Shown here: positions 36,601-47,429 of the stretch, piece by piece
Layout: every line of letters begins with the position of its first letter
How positions within the stretch are numbered: position 1 is the first letter of the stretch
NCBI RefSeq assembly: GCF_029350945.1
Contig: NZ_JARKMS010000002.1
Location: forward strand, 1,045,639 to 1,109,638
Reading direction: 5' to 3'
Length of the DNA stretch: 64,000 bases
DNA from: Maribacter huludaoensis
GTDB lineage: Bacteria > Bacteroidota > Bacteroidia > Flavobacteriales > Flavobacteriaceae
Translations under genes and position numbers: made by a program
Notes under the pieces: generated by a model
What the model saw: only the letters and a program-made list of their open reading frames with translations
Databases searched by the model: none
What the model was told of the DNA's origin: nothing

Positions 36601-39600
36601 TCGGTACAGGTCCAATTACGGATACAGACGGAGACGGACTTTCGGATATAGTAGACCCAGATGATAATACAGACCCTGCCTTGGCAGATGGTCCAGGTAC
36701 CCCATTACCAATTGATAATTTAGATGGTGACAGTGTTCCTAATCACTTAGATATAGATTCTGATAACGATGGTATTACAGATACTACAGAAGCAGGTGGT
36801 ACAGATGCTAATGGAGACGGTATTGTAGATGGTTTTGATGATACCGCAACAACAGATGGTTGGGATGACGCTACGGCTGCATCTCCACTACCAATACCAA
36901 ATACGGATGGTACTGGTGGTCAAAACTATTTGGATATTGATGCCGATGATGATGGTATTCCAGATAATGTTGAAGCACAAACTACGGCTGGTTATATTGC
37001 TCCTGCAGATGCAGAAGCTACTAACGGATTAGATACAAATTATCCTGTAGGCTTAACTCCTGTAGATACCGATAATGATTTAATACCGGATTATTTAGAT
37101 AGTGATTCTGATAATGATTTTTCTTCAGATGCTGTAGAAGCTGGTCAAGGTACAATTACAGATCCTAATGCAGATGCAGATGGTGATGGACTTAATGATG
37201 CTTATGATGATACACCTGGTAACGATGTAAACAATGACTTAAACTCAGGAGCTATTGCAACAGACAACGAAGATGATTTAGATACTACTGAAGTAGACTT
37301 TAGATCCATATTAGATTCTGACGGAGATGGTATAATGGATGCTGTGGATATAGATGATGACAATGACGGTATATTGGATACTGACGAATATAATGATTGT
37401 AGTGGTATTTCTAACAACATACACTTTACAGATGCTAGTTATAATCTTTTAGCACCTAATAGTAATGATGGTGATACTGTTACTTATATAAAAGATTTTG
37501 ATAATGATGTGACTGCTGTAGTAACTACAACAATTGGTACTGGAACATTTGGTGCTAACAGCCCTAACTATACAGATGGTTCTATACAGGTAGATATGCA
37601 AACTCGTAATTCAAACTCTAATGTTACAGGTACTTCTACAGAAATTGTTTTCTCGGAAGCTATTGTAATGTCAGAATTCAACTTAAGAAGTTTGGCAAGA
37701 AATGCATCTGGCACTTATAATGAGAGCCAAAACGTTAAGTTCTATAACAATGGCGGGCAAATTCAGTTCCCGGCTGTTATTTATTCTACAACAGGAACGG
37801 TTGGTTCTGGTGCATCTTATGATCCTGCAACTGGTGACGCTATTGCCGCGATTATTGGTGGTGGTGCTCAAGAGGCAAACTACAGGTTTATAATAGATCA
37901 GCCTATAGACAAAATTGTTATAACACAATTAGATGCCGCCAATGCAGATAATATTGGTTGGAGAATTGCTTCATCATGTCCAATTTATTTAGACACGGAT
38001 AATGATGGTGTTTTTGATCACTTAGATTTAGATTCGGATAACGACGGTATTCCTGATATAACGGAAGCTGGTGGTACGGATACGGATGGTGATGGTCATA
38101 TAGATTACCCAACTCCTGGTGATCCAACTTCTATGGTAGATACAAATAATGATGGTCTTGCAGATGAAATTACAACAACTCCTTTACCAGATGAAGATTC
38201 TGATAATGATGGTATTTTAGATCGCTTAGATTTGGATTCTGATAATGACGGTATAACTGATGTTACTGAAGCTGGAGGCCCAGATACAAATGGTGATGGT
38301 ATAATAGACACATACGCTACTGATACTGACAATGATGGTTTAGCGGACAGTGTAGACCCTACAGATGCTACTGTTACTGGTACGCCTTTAGAGAATCTAG
38401 ATACCGACGGTGACGGCTTTGACGATCGAATAGATACGGATTCGGATAATGATGGTATTCCAGATGTAACGGAAGCAGGTGGTTCAGATCCGGATAACGA
38501 TGGTGTTATAGGTTCAGGTCCTATTGCCGATGCAGATGGTGACGGACTTTCAGATATTGCAGATACAGATGATAATACAACGCCTACGGCTACAGATGGT
38601 CCAGGTACGGCTTTACCAATAGATAATTTTGATGGCGATGCCAATCCTAACCACTTAGATATAGATGCCGATAATGATGGTATTCTAGATGTAGTTGAAA
38701 ATGGAACAGGTGCTTTAGATACCAATAATGATGGTGCTATTGACAATGATGATGATGTTTTTGTGGATGCTAATAATAACGGTCAAGCAGATGCTACAGA
38801 AGGTGCTGCTCCATTAAATACGGATACTACCGGTGGTGCAAACTACGTAGATATTGATGCAGATGATGATGGTATTCCAGATAATGTAGAAGCACAACCA
38901 ACTGCAACATATAATGCTCCGGACAATGCTTTTGATACTGAAGGTTTAGATACCCAATATGCAGGTGGTATAACGCCGGAGGATACAGACGGTGATTTAA
39001 TTCCTGATTATTTAGATTCAGATTCTGACGAGGATGGTACACCGGATATTATTGAAGCAGGTCAAGGAACTATGACTGATCCTTTAGCTGATGCCGATAA
39101 CGACGGATTGAACGATGCCTTTGATGATACACCTGGTACAGATGTAAATAATGACTTGGAAACTGGTGCGGACGGCACGGACAACGAAGATGATTTGGAT
39201 ACGACCGAGGTTGATTTCAGGTCTATATTAGATCGCGACCAAGATGGTATTATGGATATCGTTGATTTGGATGATGACAATGATGGTATTTCTGATATAG
39301 ATGAGTCCAATGGGGTTGATCCAAGCGCAGATGATGATAATGACGGTGTACCAAATTATTTAGATGACGATCCGGCGGATCCATTAGTTGGTAATGTGAA
39401 CGGTACGGTTGAACCTGCGTTCGATTTTGACGGTGATGGTATTCCTAACCACTTTGATATTGATGCGGACAATGATGGAATCTATGATGTGTACGAAGCA
39501 GGAAATGATGCTTTGGATACGAACAATGACGGAGTGATTGACAGTAACGATACTGATTTTGAAGATAACGATAATGATGGTCAGGCAGATAGTTCAGAAG

Positions 39601-42600
39601 GTACAACGCCGTTGAATACAGATACTACAGGGAATGCTGATTTCTTGGATATCGATGCAGATGACGATGGTATTCCAGATAACGTAGAAGCACAACCAAC
39701 AACAGGTTATATTGCTCCGGCTGATGCTTTTGATTTTAATGGTGTAGATACGAATTACCCTAACGGATTAAGGCCAGAGGATACGGATACGGATTTAACT
39801 CCAGATTATTTGGATGCTGATTCTGATAATGATGGTACTCCAGATATGCTGGAAGCAGGTCAAGGTACAATGACCGATCTATTGGCAGATGCCGACGGTG
39901 ACGGATTGAACGATGCTTTTGATGATACTCCAGGTAATGATGTAAACAATGATTTGGATACTGGTGCAGATGGTACGGATAATGTAGATGACCCAGATAC
40001 TACTGAAGTAGATTTCAGATCTATATTAGATTTTGATCAAGATGGTATTATGGATATCGTTGATTTAGATGATGATAACGATGGTATTAGTGACTTAGAT
40101 GAGGCTAATGGTATTGACCCAAGTGCCGATGATGATAACGACGGTGTTCCAAACCATTCCGATGATGATCCTAACGATCCATTGATTGGCGATGTAAACG
40201 GAACAACAGAACCGGCATTTGATTTTGATGGTGATGGTATTCCAAATCACTTTGATATCGATGCAGATAACGACGGAATATTTGATGTGTACGAAGCAGG
40301 AAATGATGTTTTGGATACCAATAATGACGGAGTTATTGATAGCAATGATGACGGATTTACCGATACCACTGGTAACGGTCAGGCAGATAGTTCAGAAGGT
40401 ACAACACCGCTGAATACAGATACAACAGGGAATGCAGATTTCTTGGATATCGATGCAGATGACGATGGTATTCCAGATAACGTAGAAGCACAACCAACAA
40501 CAGGTTATGTGGTTCCTGCAGATGCTTTTGATGTTAATGGTGTAGATACAAACTACCCTAACGGATTAAGACCTGAGGATACGGATACGGATTCAACTCC
40601 TGATTATTTGGATGCTGATTCTGATAACGATGGTATTTCAGATATGCTGGAAGCTGGTCAAGGTACTCCTGTAGATCCTTTGGCAGATGCCGACGGTGAT
40701 GGCTTGAACGATGCCTTTGATGATACCCTAGGTAATGATGTAAACAATGATTTGGATACAGGTGCAATTGCAACTGATAACGAAGATGATGCTGATATGG
40801 CTGAAGTAGATTTTAGATCGGTATTGGATTTTGATGGTGATGGTATCCCAGATACAGCAGACCTAGATGACGACAACGATGGTATCTCAGATATAGATGA
40901 GGCTAACGGAACTGATCCTAGTGCAGATGATGATAACGATGGTGTTCCAAACCATTCCGATGATGATCCTAATGATCCATTAGTTGGTGATGTAAACGGA
41001 ACAACGGAAGCGGCATTTGATTTTGACGGTGATGGTATTCCTAACCACTTTGATATCGATGCTGATAATGATGGTATCGTAGATGTAGTGGAAGCAGGTA
41101 ACGGAGATTTTGATACGAATAATGATGGTGTTATTGATGCTAACGATACTGGATTTGCTGATGCAAACAATGATGGTCAAGCGGATAGTTCGGAAGGTAC
41201 AACGCCACCAAATACAGATGGTACAGGTGAGGCTAACTTCTTGGATATTGATGCTGACGATGATGGTATTCCAGATAATGTAGAAGCACAACCTACTGAT
41301 GCGTATATCGTACCGGCAGATGCTTTTGATACAGTAGGATTAGATACGAACTACCCAGGTGGAATTGAACCAGAAGATACCGATATGGATGGTATTCCTG
41401 ATTATATCGATTGGGATTCAGATGCAGATGGTATTTCAGATATGTTGGAAGCTGGTCAAGGTACTATTGTAGATCCTTTAGCCGATGCTGACGCAGATGG
41501 TCTTAACGATGCTTTTGATGATACCCCTGGTATTATTGTAAACAACGACTTGGTAACGGGAGCAATCGCTACGGATAACGAAGATGATGCAGATGTTGCA
41601 GAAGTAGACTTCAGGTCAATGCTAGATACTGATCAAGACGGTATTCCAGATACGGTAGATCTTGATGACGATAACGATGGCATCTCAGATTTGGATGAGG
41701 CCAACGGAATAGATCCAAGTGCGGATGATGACAACGATGGTGTTCCAAACCATTCCGATGATGATCCTAACGATCCTACAATCGGAGATGTAAATGGAAC
41801 AACAGAACCAGCGTTCGATTTTGACGGTGACGGTATCCCTAACCACTTTGATATTGATGCGGATAATGATGGTATAGTAGATGTAGTGGAAGCTGGTAAC
41901 GGTGACCTTGATACGAACAATGACGGTGTTATTGATACTAATGATAACGGATTTGCCGATACAACTGGTAACGGTCAAGCAGATAGTTCAGAAGGAACAA
42001 CACCACCAAATACAGATGGTACAGGTGAAGCTAACTTCTTGGATATAGATGCGGACGATGATGGTATTCCAGATAATGTAGAAGCACAACCTACCGACGC
42101 GTATATTGTACCGGCAGATGCTTTTGATGCAACCGGATTGGATACAAATTACCCAGGCGGAATTGAGCCAGAAGATACGGATATGGACGGTATTCCTGAT
42201 TATATCGATGCTGACTCAGATGCAGATGGTGTAAGTGATGCTTTAGAAGCAGGCCAAGGAACATTTATTGGAACCGATGCTGATGCAGATGGTTTAGATG
42301 ATGGTTATGATGATACGCCAGGTAACGATGTAAACAATGATCTAGATACTGGTGCAGATGGTACGGATAACGTTGATGATGCTGATTTAGCTGAGGTTGA
42401 CTTTAGAGATATCCTAGACTATGATAAAGATGGTATTCCAGATACTATAGATCTTGATGACGATAACGATGGTATAGCTGATTTAGTAGAGACCAACGGA
42501 ATCGACCCAAGCGCGGATGATGACAATGATGGTGTTCCAAACCATTCCGATGATGATCCAAACGATCCTGCAATCGGAGATGTAAACGGAACAACGGAAC

Positions 42601-43952
42601 CGGCGTTCGATTTTGACGGTGACGGAATTCCTAACCACTTTGATATAGATGCCGATAACGATGGTATCGTAGATGTAGTGGAAGCAGGTAACGGTGACCA
42701 TGATACAAATAATGATGGTGTAATCGATACTGATGATACTGGTTTTGCCGATGCAAACAATGATGGTCAGGCAGATAGTTCAGAAGGTACAACGCCACCA
42801 AATACAGATGGTACAGGTCAAGCTAATTTCTTGGATATTGATGCCGATGACGATGGTATTCCGGATAACGTGGAAGCACAACCTACCTTAGCGTATGTTG
42901 TTCCTGCCGATGTTTTTGATGAACAAGGCTTGGATACGAACTACCCAGGCGGATTGGTTCCAGAAGATACGGACGGTGACGGAACTCCAGATTACCTAGA
43001 CCTTGATTCTGAAGATGACGGTGTTCTAGACATTGATGAAACAGATGAAGGTACTTTTACAGGTGTTGATTCTGATAATGATGGATTGGATGACGGGTTT
43101 GACAGGACTCCGGGTAACGATGTAAACAATGATTTGGATACAGGTGCCGATGGTACGGATAATGACGACGATGCTACTACACCAGAAGTGAACTTTAGAG
43201 AAATAGGTGATAGTGATGGCGATGGTGTTCTTGATACGCAAGAAGAAGCTGATGGCACGGATAAGAATGACCCTTGTGATTATGTAATAGAAAATATTAC
43301 GCTTGATTTCTCAGGCGATTATTTAGTTGCCGATTGTGATGGTGATGGTGTTCTTAACGGTCAAGAGCTTGATGATGATACCAACCCTGAAGATCCTTGT
43401 GATTATGAAGAAGGTAGTATTACCGTTGAACAAGGTGGCGATTATTTGATTTCCGATTGTGATGAAGATGGATTGACCACTTCTCAAGAAGAGGCGATAG
43501 GTACTGATCCTTATAATCCTGATACCGATGGCGATACGATACCTGACGGACAAGAGATATTGGACGGAACGGATCCTCTTAATCCTTGTGATTCATTGAA
43601 CGGTGTACCTACTTTAGCGGCAGGCTGTGATCCAGAGTTGGTAGAAACAGGTATATCGGTAATCAATGAAATTATAACTCCTGACGGAGATGGAACTAAT
43701 GACGAGTTCTTGATAGATAACATAGAGTCCTATCCGAACAATACGGTACAGGTTTATAACCGTTGGGGAGTATTGGTCTATGAGATGAGAGGTTACAATA
43801 ATGTTACGAATACTTTTAAAGGAGTTTCCAACGGAAGAGTAACTATATCAACCGATTCCAAATTGCCAGTGGGCGTATATTTCTACGTCATCAAGTACAA
43901 CAACAATGGAGACAACTTGGACAAGGCCGGTTACCTATACATCAACAGATAA
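30648..43952 (+). CDS. Giant T9SS type B-sorted surface protein with thrombospondin type 3 repeats (4434 aa)
   Basis: A signal peptide (1-25, ending NVQAQ) leads into ~1550 residues of Cys-containing DUF11-like beta modules. From ~1580 to ~4330 the protein is dominated by acidic DxDxDG thrombospondin type 3 repeats (for example [11 protein letters not shown]), each expected to bind Ca2+. A distinct beta-sandwich insert lies at ~2249-2447. From ~2855 onward the repeats are arranged in a ~266-residue super-period. Residues ~4337-4434 ([16 protein letters not shown]...VYNRWG...GVYFYVIKY) are the type B T9SS C-terminal sorting domain, CHU_C/gliding-motility-associated type. The protein should be exported by T9SS and held at the surface as a long calcium-stiffened rod, SprB-like in role. 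A PorP/SprF gene and an OmpA gene follow with no terminator between, forming an operon. Confidence 0.9.
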   Translation: MKFPFKIFFLSMLFIVLSAVNVQAQIDSNRFTVLLSPENLPTCGDGDSFEEVSITGKFPTCKSFSITFDLPEGVEYVSNSAVITSQSGSGDFVLTASGSSTNPTFSILRPGDLEWQVSDQVVFRFNRMANCNAVQFSNSGGLFKDAHTINFIDQGGPNSDSDSDVTVSSYPLLAASLNISAIPTVDANVGETYTRNITLAQGGNGCTETFTYYVDLGEDVDDVYELSYAGTPLIPVSSIGQVLTYEIDLNAAPFAGTVGNNDNCFDNGEVIIFQEEFRVDDCLDTAIIHNTYWGCNPGEICQAAEQQTGSLNFGANVPDIAISKVGSTTPDLCGPVTYTIRIENTNTAVGSMALDLGINIGSGHNSSPVTTAATNPLWDFTYFDTRSVSNFRFASGISFTPEDRPSTIYPTRGDNGTSVSIPPNFFNSDPDGPGGFDDLDNDGFYDDLPPGEATELSFDFTVTPKDNCGVGRFDYMNWEHTYIDTYFKDQCKSDRIPERIDIGYFNIIRDYQDVTEVEAPTDIVNNEDFVVRIAPAFYAGGAGLPTIDGTPMFSNDASSEWSVTLTVPTGMALQTPLPAGFTQSGNEVTYTTTDMYAGRFKEWVDFPLTFTCGPNGIQSIPYTTKYTATSSAGVCWSQDIHCGSVNIYTHCPGGCTGPAIEGFKARRLTAGWTDNDMTTKVVLDDNTDGIKKYLAGDQMKITTTASINNISLDNLYFNLTYNTASLAAGGSDIITLVDSKITINDNSAGTSDSRTITNAPILTTNGSTEHMLSFDLSDEKDLISAAYLFEGDATDRDIVELELTFEFSKDFQDIAYFELTNLRGEFFAFTDYPANTVPNRVGCDTWGDRAYYSRPRIYGANLSHATNGCTPTNGIIYNMVKNMAPADMHADEYRPLTLWTSTVIDIPEGARFTGNVTSIQFQGAYSTATGEFIATESGDQITITPGPNFRNRDQTGTIIPRLYVEFMGTCESPASAQYDFTVNYDDFAYATPVPSSFSYTNTFSYTQPTFIVQSPLPTVNGDAYTVDFDTNISNTSPDDVDYNWLQVTSPEGLNITGAFSVTAGVETPVNFYQSGDKTWIEAGSVAAGSTKSIRFKADFEDCQNQTVLVEHGWDCSGYPGYPDTSVTVSDFQAIGATCYQNSTSITLEPKGSQVQVAITDQPSTPQALCTPFNIGVDVISAQLGDLIYPSLQFAIPGGDGGITIVNTDVTYPKGSADPADTQSVTVTIENGIAKVNLLEHTNILALNGIKGNPAVNSIDERTAHVDLQIQLECDFISNSEFTFKVYGEEPCGDIAAGNGSRIVSNSIQAIGAVAPYTSFPVISLPGFGAPVQGCGVTDNISVETTINGGTTGTSDFGTVILRSGLEYVTGSFASADGVSFVSVTTVGDHEELLLQYPAGVIDGSKFDFNFDFITTNDGICDDTEEVRIVNFVTVGGITCSTTNCTDFQVATGFTYEILPLEKPILVGTANDSFFSVDTGNNYEYHLSLDIENTALVDADAGYAYSVYCADVNGDIDGAAIATGSIADAIPNSSTITDEIVFTTSGAACSGTNFIVEFLPSSTNCQCEAILIPVSVTSGAPLDLDDDNDGIPDVIEVYNGDADGDGTLDYEDPDFCAATFDGINGWDCATMGLPDPDDDLDGDGTPNYYDTDFPTCGGLNANGICINFDTDGDGIPNQLDLDSDNDGITDIVESGSANIDADGDGIIDILTDVDNDGLADVVDNDTTDGPEGSAPCTPQNGCVQVNSTSNVFDTDGDGATDDNGDFDGDGILNAYDLDSDNDGILDTVEAQTTSGFNTPGAIDPLTGIPAVGTDTDGIDPIDTDGDGNPDYLDLDADNDGITDTLEAGGEDADGDGAVDGFVDADGNGVADSVDATPLPNEDSDNDGILDRLDLDSDNDGITDTTEAGGMDGDGDGIIDTFMTDTDNDGLADSVDPVGPATPGTPIPNPDTDNDGLDDRLDLDSENDGIPDVIEGGGSDPDNDGRIGTGPITDTDGDGLSDIVDPDDNTDPALADGPGTPLPIDNLDGDSVPNHLDIDSDNDGITDTTEAGGTDANGDGIVDGFDDTATTDGWDDATAASPLPIPNTDGTGGQNYLDIDADDDGIPDNVEAQTTAGYIAPADAEATNGLDTNYPVGLTPVDTDNDLIPDYLDSDSDNDFSSDAVEAGQGTITDPNADADGDGLNDAYDDTPGNDVNNDLNSGAIATDNEDDLDTTEVDFRSILDSDGDGIMDAVDIDDDNDGILDTDEYNDCSGISNNIHFTDASYNLLAPNSNDGDTVTYIKDFDNDVTAVVTTTIGTGTFGANSPNYTDGSIQVDMQTRNSNSNVTGTSTEIVFSEAIVMSEFNLRSLARNASGTYNESQNVKFYNNGGQIQFPAVIYSTTGTVGSGASYDPATGDAIAAIIGGGAQEANYRFIIDQPIDKIVITQLDAANADNIGWRIASSCPIYLDTDNDGVFDHLDLDSDNDGIPDITEAGGTDTDGDGHIDYPTPGDPTSMVDTNNDGLADEITTTPLPDEDSDNDGILDRLDLDSDNDGITDVTEAGGPDTNGDGIIDTYATDTDNDGLADSVDPTDATVTGTPLENLDTDGDGFDDRIDTDSDNDGIPDVTEAGGSDPDNDGVIGSGPIADADGDGLSDIADTDDNTTPTATDGPGTALPIDNFDGDANPNHLDIDADNDGILDVVENGTGALDTNNDGAIDNDDDVFVDANNNGQADATEGAAPLNTDTTGGANYVDIDADDDGIPDNVEAQPTATYNAPDNAFDTEGLDTQYAGGITPEDTDGDLIPDYLDSDSDEDGTPDIIEAGQGTMTDPLADADNDGLNDAFDDTPGTDVNNDLETGADGTDNEDDLDTTEVDFRSILDRDQDGIMDIVDLDDDNDGISDIDESNGVDPSADDDNDGVPNYLDDDPADPLVGNVNGTVEPAFDFDGDGIPNHFDIDADNDGIYDVYEAGNDALDTNNDGVIDSNDTDFEDNDNDGQADSSEGTTPLNTDTTGNADFLDIDADDDGIPDNVEAQPTTGYIAPADAFDFNGVDTNYPNGLRPEDTDTDLTPDYLDADSDNDGTPDMLEAGQGTMTDLLADADGDGLNDAFDDTPGNDVNNDLDTGADGTDNVDDPDTTEVDFRSILDFDQDGIMDIVDLDDDNDGISDLDEANGIDPSADDDNDGVPNHSDDDPNDPLIGDVNGTTEPAFDFDGDGIPNHFDIDADNDGIFDVYEAGNDVLDTNNDGVIDSNDDGFTDTTGNGQADSSEGTTPLNTDTTGNADFLDIDADDDGIPDNVEAQPTTGYVVPADAFDVNGVDTNYPNGLRPEDTDTDSTPDYLDADSDNDGISDMLEAGQGTPVDPLADADGDGLNDAFDDTLGNDVNNDLDTGAIATDNEDDADMAEVDFRSVLDFDGDGIPDTADLDDDNDGISDIDEANGTDPSADDDNDGVPNHSDDDPNDPLVGDVNGTTEAAFDFDGDGIPNHFDIDADNDGIVDVVEAGNGDFDTNNDGVIDANDTGFADANNDGQADSSEGTTPPNTDGTGEANFLDIDADDDGIPDNVEAQPTDAYIVPADAFDTVGLDTNYPGGIEPEDTDMDGIPDYIDWDSDADGISDMLEAGQGTIVDPLADADADGLNDAFDDTPGIIVNNDLVTGAIATDNEDDADVAEVDFRSMLDTDQDGIPDTVDLDDDNDGISDLDEANGIDPSADDDNDGVPNHSDDDPNDPTIGDVNGTTEPAFDFDGDGIPNHFDIDADNDGIVDVVEAGNGDLDTNNDGVIDTNDNGFADTTGNGQADSSEGTTPPNTDGTGEANFLDIDADDDGIPDNVEAQPTDAYIVPADAFDATGLDTNYPGGIEPEDTDMDGIPDYIDADSDADGVSDALEAGQGTFIGTDADADGLDDGYDDTPGNDVNNDLDTGADGTDNVDDADLAEVDFRDILDYDKDGIPDTIDLDDDNDGIADLVETNGIDPSADDDNDGVPNHSDDDPNDPAIGDVNGTTEPAFDFDGDGIPNHFDIDADNDGIVDVVEAGNGDHDTNNDGVIDTDDTGFADANNDGQADSSEGTTPPNTDGTGQANFLDIDADDDGIPDNVEAQPTLAYVVPADVFDEQGLDTNYPGGLVPEDTDGDGTPDYLDLDSEDDGVLDIDETDEGTFTGVDSDNDGLDDGFDRTPGNDVNNDLDTGADGTDNDDDATTPEVNFREIGDSDGDGVLDTQEEADGTDKNDPCDYVIENITLDFSGDYLVADCDGDGVLNGQELDDDTNPEDPCDYEEGSITVEQGGDYLISDCDEDGLTTSQEEAIGTDPYNPDTDGDTIPDGQEILDGTDPLNPCDSLNGVPTLAAGCDPELVETGISVINEIITPDGDGTNDEFLIDNIESYPNNTVQVYNRWGVLVYEMRGYNNVTNTFKGVSNGRVTISTDSKLPVGVYFYVIKYNNNGDNLDKAGYLYINR
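39213..43190 (+). repeat. Five-copy 266-residue super-repeat in the TSP3 region
   Basis: The codons for DFRS/NFRE-type anchors recur at 39213, 40011, 40809, 41607, 42399 and 43191, giving periods of 798, 798, 798, 792 and 792 bp. Every period contains the same order of landmarks: [48 protein letters not shown], and AGQG or its equivalent. The periods are in frame, so copies could be gained or lost by recombination without breaking the protein. Confidence 0.85.
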
Positions 43953-43979
43953 AAAAAATCCCCTTATAAAAAGACAACG

Positions 43980-44912
43980 ATGAACAAATATTTTCTGACC
44001 ATTATAATTACCGTAGCGGGGCTCTTTATGGGGCATGCGCAACAAGACGCGCAGTACACGCAGTACATGTACAATACGATATCGGTGAACCCCGCATACG
44101 CAGGATCTAGAGGCGTGTTCAGCATCGCCGCGCTGCACCGTTCGCAGTGGGTGGGCCTTGACGGGGCGCCCACTACGCAGACGCTCAACTTCCATACCCC
44201 GGTATCGGACCATGTAGGATTGGGACTATCCGTGGTGAACGACGAGATCGGTAACGGCACGAACCAGGATACGTACATCGATGCGGCGTTCAGCTACACG
44301 GTGAACACCTCGGAGACGGGTAAGCTTTCGTTCGGGCTTAAGGCCGGGGGGCACCTGTTCAACGTGGACTTCACGAAACTGAGGAACTACGGTGCGGAGA
44401 GCAACCTTCCGAACATCGACAACAAGTTCTCGCCGAACTTCGGTGCGGGCATCTATTACCATACGGACCGTTTCTATACGGGGCTATCGGTACCGAACTT
44501 CTTGCAGACCGAGCATTTCGACAGTTCGGATTCGAACAGTTCGAGTTTGATCGCGCAGGAGCGCATGAACCTTTATTTGATCACGGGCTACGTGTTCGAA
44601 CTAAGGAACGACGTAAAGTTCAAGCCTGCCGCACTTATAAAAGCGGTAAAGGGGGCACCGTTACAAGTGGACCTGAGCGCGAACTTTTTGTTCAACGACA
44701 AGTTCTCGTTGGGTGCTGCCTATAGATGGGACGCCGCGGTGAGCGCGCTGTTCGGCTTTCAGCTGAACGACCAGCTGATGCTGGGGCTTGCCTATGACAA
44801 GGAGACGACCGATCTGGGGGCGACACGGTTCAACGACGGATCTTTCGAGATCATGCTGAGGTACGAATTCCTGAACAAGTACAAACGGGTGATCACCCCA
44901 AGATTCTTTTAA
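43980..44912 (+). CDS. PorP/SprF-family T9SS outer-membrane protein, copy 1
   Basis: The 310-residue protein has a signal peptide (1-20, MNKYFLTIII...GHA) followed by QQDAQYTQYMYNTISVNPAYAGSRG, the classic start of PorP/SprF proteins. A series of amphipathic strands of an outer-membrane barrel follows. In Flavobacterium johnsoniae, SprF-like proteins are needed for secretion or attachment of type B-sorted partners such as SprB. Gene order here (27 bp after the giant gene) suggests the same for the 4434-residue protein. The mature part is identical to copy 2 (59799-60731) except for one residue (LRND against LKND). Codons are much richer in C/G third positions than in the giant gene, consistent with high expression. 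Confidence 0.9.
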   Translation: MNKYFLTIIITVAGLFMGHAQQDAQYTQYMYNTISVNPAYAGSRGVFSIAALHRSQWVGLDGAPTTQTLNFHTPVSDHVGLGLSVVNDEIGNGTNQDTYIDAAFSYTVNTSETGKLSFGLKAGGHLFNVDFTKLRNYGAESNLPNIDNKFSPNFGAGIYYHTDRFYTGLSVPNFLQTEHFDSSDSNSSSLIAQERMNLYLITGYVFELRNDVKFKPAALIKAVKGAPLQVDLSANFLFNDKFSLGAAYRWDAAVSALFGFQLNDQLMLGLAYDKETTDLGATRFNDGSFEIMLRYEFLNKYKRVITPRFF

Positions 44913-46922
44913 AAAAATGACATGAAAAAAACAGGATATATTTTTTGTGGCTTGGCGGTGATGGCCATGATGGCAAGCGCGCAGGACAAGAAAGTAAAGA
45001 AAGCGGACACGAAGTTCACCAACTACGCCTATGCCTCGGCGATACAGTCTTACGAGCAATTGGTAAAGGACGGATATACGGAAGAAGAGGTGTACAAGAA
45101 TTTGGGCAACGCGAACTATCTGAACGCGAACTACGAAGAGGCATCGAGCTGGTACGGCAAGCTGTTCGCACTTGAAGGGGCGGACATCGATCCGGAGTAT
45201 ATGTACCGTTACGCACAGACCTTGAAGTCATTGGAAAACTATACGGAATCCGACACTTGGATGAACAATTTCAAGAACGCAAAAGCGAACGATCAACGTG
45301 CATTGGTCTTCAATGAAAACCAGGACTACCTGGAACAGATCGAGGAACGCTCGGGGAGGTACGAACTGAGGAACATAGGTTTGAACTCGAAGGTATCGGA
45401 CTTTGCGCCATCGTTCTATGAAGACGGACTGGTGTTCTCTACTGCAAGGGACAGCGGACTGCTCACGAAGAACATCCATAGATGGAACAACGGTTCGTTT
45501 TTAAATCTATATAAAGCGGAACAGGACGGCCAAGGTAATTTCACCGATGTGGACAAGCTGAGCAAGAAACTGAACAAGAAGACCCATGAATCGTCGACGG
45601 CATTCACCAAGGACGGACAGACGATGTACTTTACCCGTAACAACTCCGATGACGGCAAGTTCGAGCGTGACGAGGAAGGCGTGAGCAGGTTAAAGATATA
45701 CAGGGCGACCAAAGAAAATGGTGAATGGAAGAATATCGAGGAACTGCCCTTTAACGGTGACAGCTACTCGGTGGCACATCCTACATTAAATAAAGAAGAA
45801 ACAAAATTGTACTTCGCCTCGGACATGCCGGGCACGAAAGGGGAATCGGATATCTACGTGGTGGACATCAACAAGGACGGCAGTTTCGGTACACCCAAGA
45901 ACTTGGGGGAGCGCATCAATACGGAGGCCAGGGAGACCTTTCCGTTCGTAACGGATTCCGACAAACTATATTTCTCTTCGGACGGCCACCCGGGACTTGG
46001 AGGGCTTGACGTCTTTGCCACGGACCTGAAGAACGAAAGGGGAGAGATCTACAACGTAGGACGTCCCTTGAACGGGGAGGAGGACGACTTCTCGTACATT
46101 ATAGACGAAGAGACGAAGAAAGGCTTTTTCGCATCGAACAGAAAAGGAGGACAGGGCAACGACGATATCTACAGCTTTGTGGAAACGACCCCGCTGGACT
46201 TCACCTGTCATACAAACATCACGGGAACCGTAAGGGACGAAAAGACCAATGCACTTTTAACGGATGCATCGGTAACGGTATACGACAAGGACAACAAAGT
46301 AGTGTCTAGTTCGACCACGGACGAGAACGGAGCGTTCGAGATGGAAGGCAACTGCGCCGAGGGCAGCTATAAAGTAGTGGCTACCAAAACGGACTATGAG
46401 GAAGGTAACAGGACCTTCATGACGGTAAGGGCGGAGGACGCCATGGGCATAGAGATAGTACTGGCACAGGTAGACCCATCGGCACCGGTAGGCACGGACC
46501 TTGCGAAATACCTGAACATAGAACCGATCTACTTCGATTTCGACAAGTATTTCATCCGTGAAGATGCAAGGATTAGCATAGAAAAGGTACTGGCATACTT
46601 GAACGAATACCCAAGTGTGAACGTACAGGTACGCTCGCATACGGATTCACGTGCTAACGATGCGTACAACATGAAATTATCCGCCAACAGGGCAAAGGCG
46701 ACTGCGGACTACCTGATCGCTGCGGGCATCCCTAGCAACAGGATATCGTACGAAGGCTATGGCGAGACGGAGCTTACGAACGATTGTAGCAACAACGTTC
46801 CATGTAGTAAGGAAAAGCATCAGCTCAACAGACGATCGGAGTTTATCGTGGTGGAATAACAACTTAAATAACACATAACAACACATGTTGAAAAGGGAAG
46901 GAGCAAGGCTCCTTCCCTTTTT
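44040..46922 (+). repeat. 2883-bp direct repeat, copy 1 (mature PorP + OmpA + terminator)
   Basis: This segment matches 59859-62741 with no indels (constant offset 15819 bp). It starts at codon 21 of PorP, exactly after the predicted signal-peptide cleavage site, and ends in the T-run of the terminator. Substitutions are unevenly spread, and long stretches near the start and end of the OmpA gene look identical. Confidence 0.9.
44922..46859 (+). CDS. PorE-like OmpA-family protein, copy 1
   Basis: The 645-residue protein has a signal peptide (1-20, ending MASAQ) and TPR-like helices (~25-115: NYAYASAIQSYEQLVKDG, NLGNANYLNANYEEASSWYG). A PD40/WD40-like beta-propeller follows (~150-410: LYFASDMPGTKGESDIYVV, LYFSSDGHPGLGGLDVF, GFFASNRKGGQGNDDIYSF), then a carboxypeptidase-regulatory-like sandwich (~420-510) and a C-terminal OmpA domain (~530-645: IYFDFDKYFIR, VRSHTDSRANDAYNMKLS, NRRSEFIVVE) that should bind peptidoglycan. 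This domain order equals PorE of the P. gingivalis T9SS. It lies 9 bp after the PorP/SprF gene and would anchor that barrel or its cargo to the cell wall. It differs from copy 2 at about 15 residues, mostly in the middle. Confidence 0.9.
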   Translation: MKKTGYIFCGLAVMAMMASAQDKKVKKADTKFTNYAYASAIQSYEQLVKDGYTEEEVYKNLGNANYLNANYEEASSWYGKLFALEGADIDPEYMYRYAQTLKSLENYTESDTWMNNFKNAKANDQRALVFNENQDYLEQIEERSGRYELRNIGLNSKVSDFAPSFYEDGLVFSTARDSGLLTKNIHRWNNGSFLNLYKAEQDGQGNFTDVDKLSKKLNKKTHESSTAFTKDGQTMYFTRNNSDDGKFERDEEGVSRLKIYRATKENGEWKNIEELPFNGDSYSVAHPTLNKEETKLYFASDMPGTKGESDIYVVDINKDGSFGTPKNLGERINTEARETFPFVTDSDKLYFSSDGHPGLGGLDVFATDLKNERGEIYNVGRPLNGEEDDFSYIIDEETKKGFFASNRKGGQGNDDIYSFVETTPLDFTCHTNITGTVRDEKTNALLTDASVTVYDKDNKVVSSSTTDENGAFEMEGNCAEGSYKVVATKTDYEEGNRTFMTVRAEDAMGIEIVLAQVDPSAPVGTDLAKYLNIEPIYFDFDKYFIREDARISIEKVLAYLNEYPSVNVQVRSHTDSRANDAYNMKLSANRAKATADYLIAAGIPSNRISYEGYGETELTNDCSNNVPCSKEKHQLNRRSEFIVVE

Positions 46923-46925
46923 TTT
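46891..46925 (+). terminator. Strong terminator closing cassette 1
   Basis: A perfect 14-bp stem (46891-46904 with 46908-46921, 3-nt loop) rich in GGGAAGGAGC pairs runs into a T tract. It is the only terminator I see after the giant gene, which supports a three-gene operon. Confidence 0.9.
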
Positions 46926-47429
46926 GTGGATTTAATTTATCACAAGTTAAAATTCCAATAACGGAAATTATCAAGCCCATTTACGTAAATAGTGTATTGA
47001 TTTTTTCAAAACCAATTCTTGTTTAGGCTGCTAAAAATATACATCTGATAGATGAAATGCATCAGTTTGAAATTTTGATATACAAAAGACATCATTTCAC
47101 CACAACTTTAGGTTTATAGACAACAATAATGGAGGACTACTCTTTAACTCACTATATATTTACGAAAAAACATAAAAAAATGTAGCTTAAAACTTACATT
47201 TTTGTTTGAGATTTTAGAATTTTAATGTATGAAATGGCTTGTTTAGCTATCAATAAATCGGGTTCTAGATAATTGCTCCTAAACCATTTTACGCAATTAT
47301 AACCGAAGACAAGATTGGGAACAGGTCTAAAAATTTAAAAACTCAAATGCTAATAAAGTCAATTCTTAAGAATAAATGTGTTTTAGAGCATAAATATTTC
47401 GATGAATTAGAAACAGTCAATACTCCGTT
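46926..47429. other. Intergenic region before the second giant gene
   Basis: About 500 bp of AT-rich DNA. A 9-bp inverted repeat (AAAAATGTA 47176-47184, TACATTTTT 47195-47203) may act as a weak hairpin. I found no coding frame, no clear TAnnTTTG box and no similarity to the region before the first giant gene, so the second cassette probably has its own, differently built promoter. Confidence 0.4.

Noticed and set aside
38105..38746. 213-codon minus-strand frame in the TSP3 region
   Set aside because: Antisense of GAT/GGT-rich calcium repeats gives Ser/Ile/Pro-rich nonsense; not a gene.
46257..46640. 127-codon minus-strand frame present in both OmpA copies (also 62076-62459)
   Set aside because: Its presence in both copies follows from the near-identical repeat, not from selection; the product looks random.
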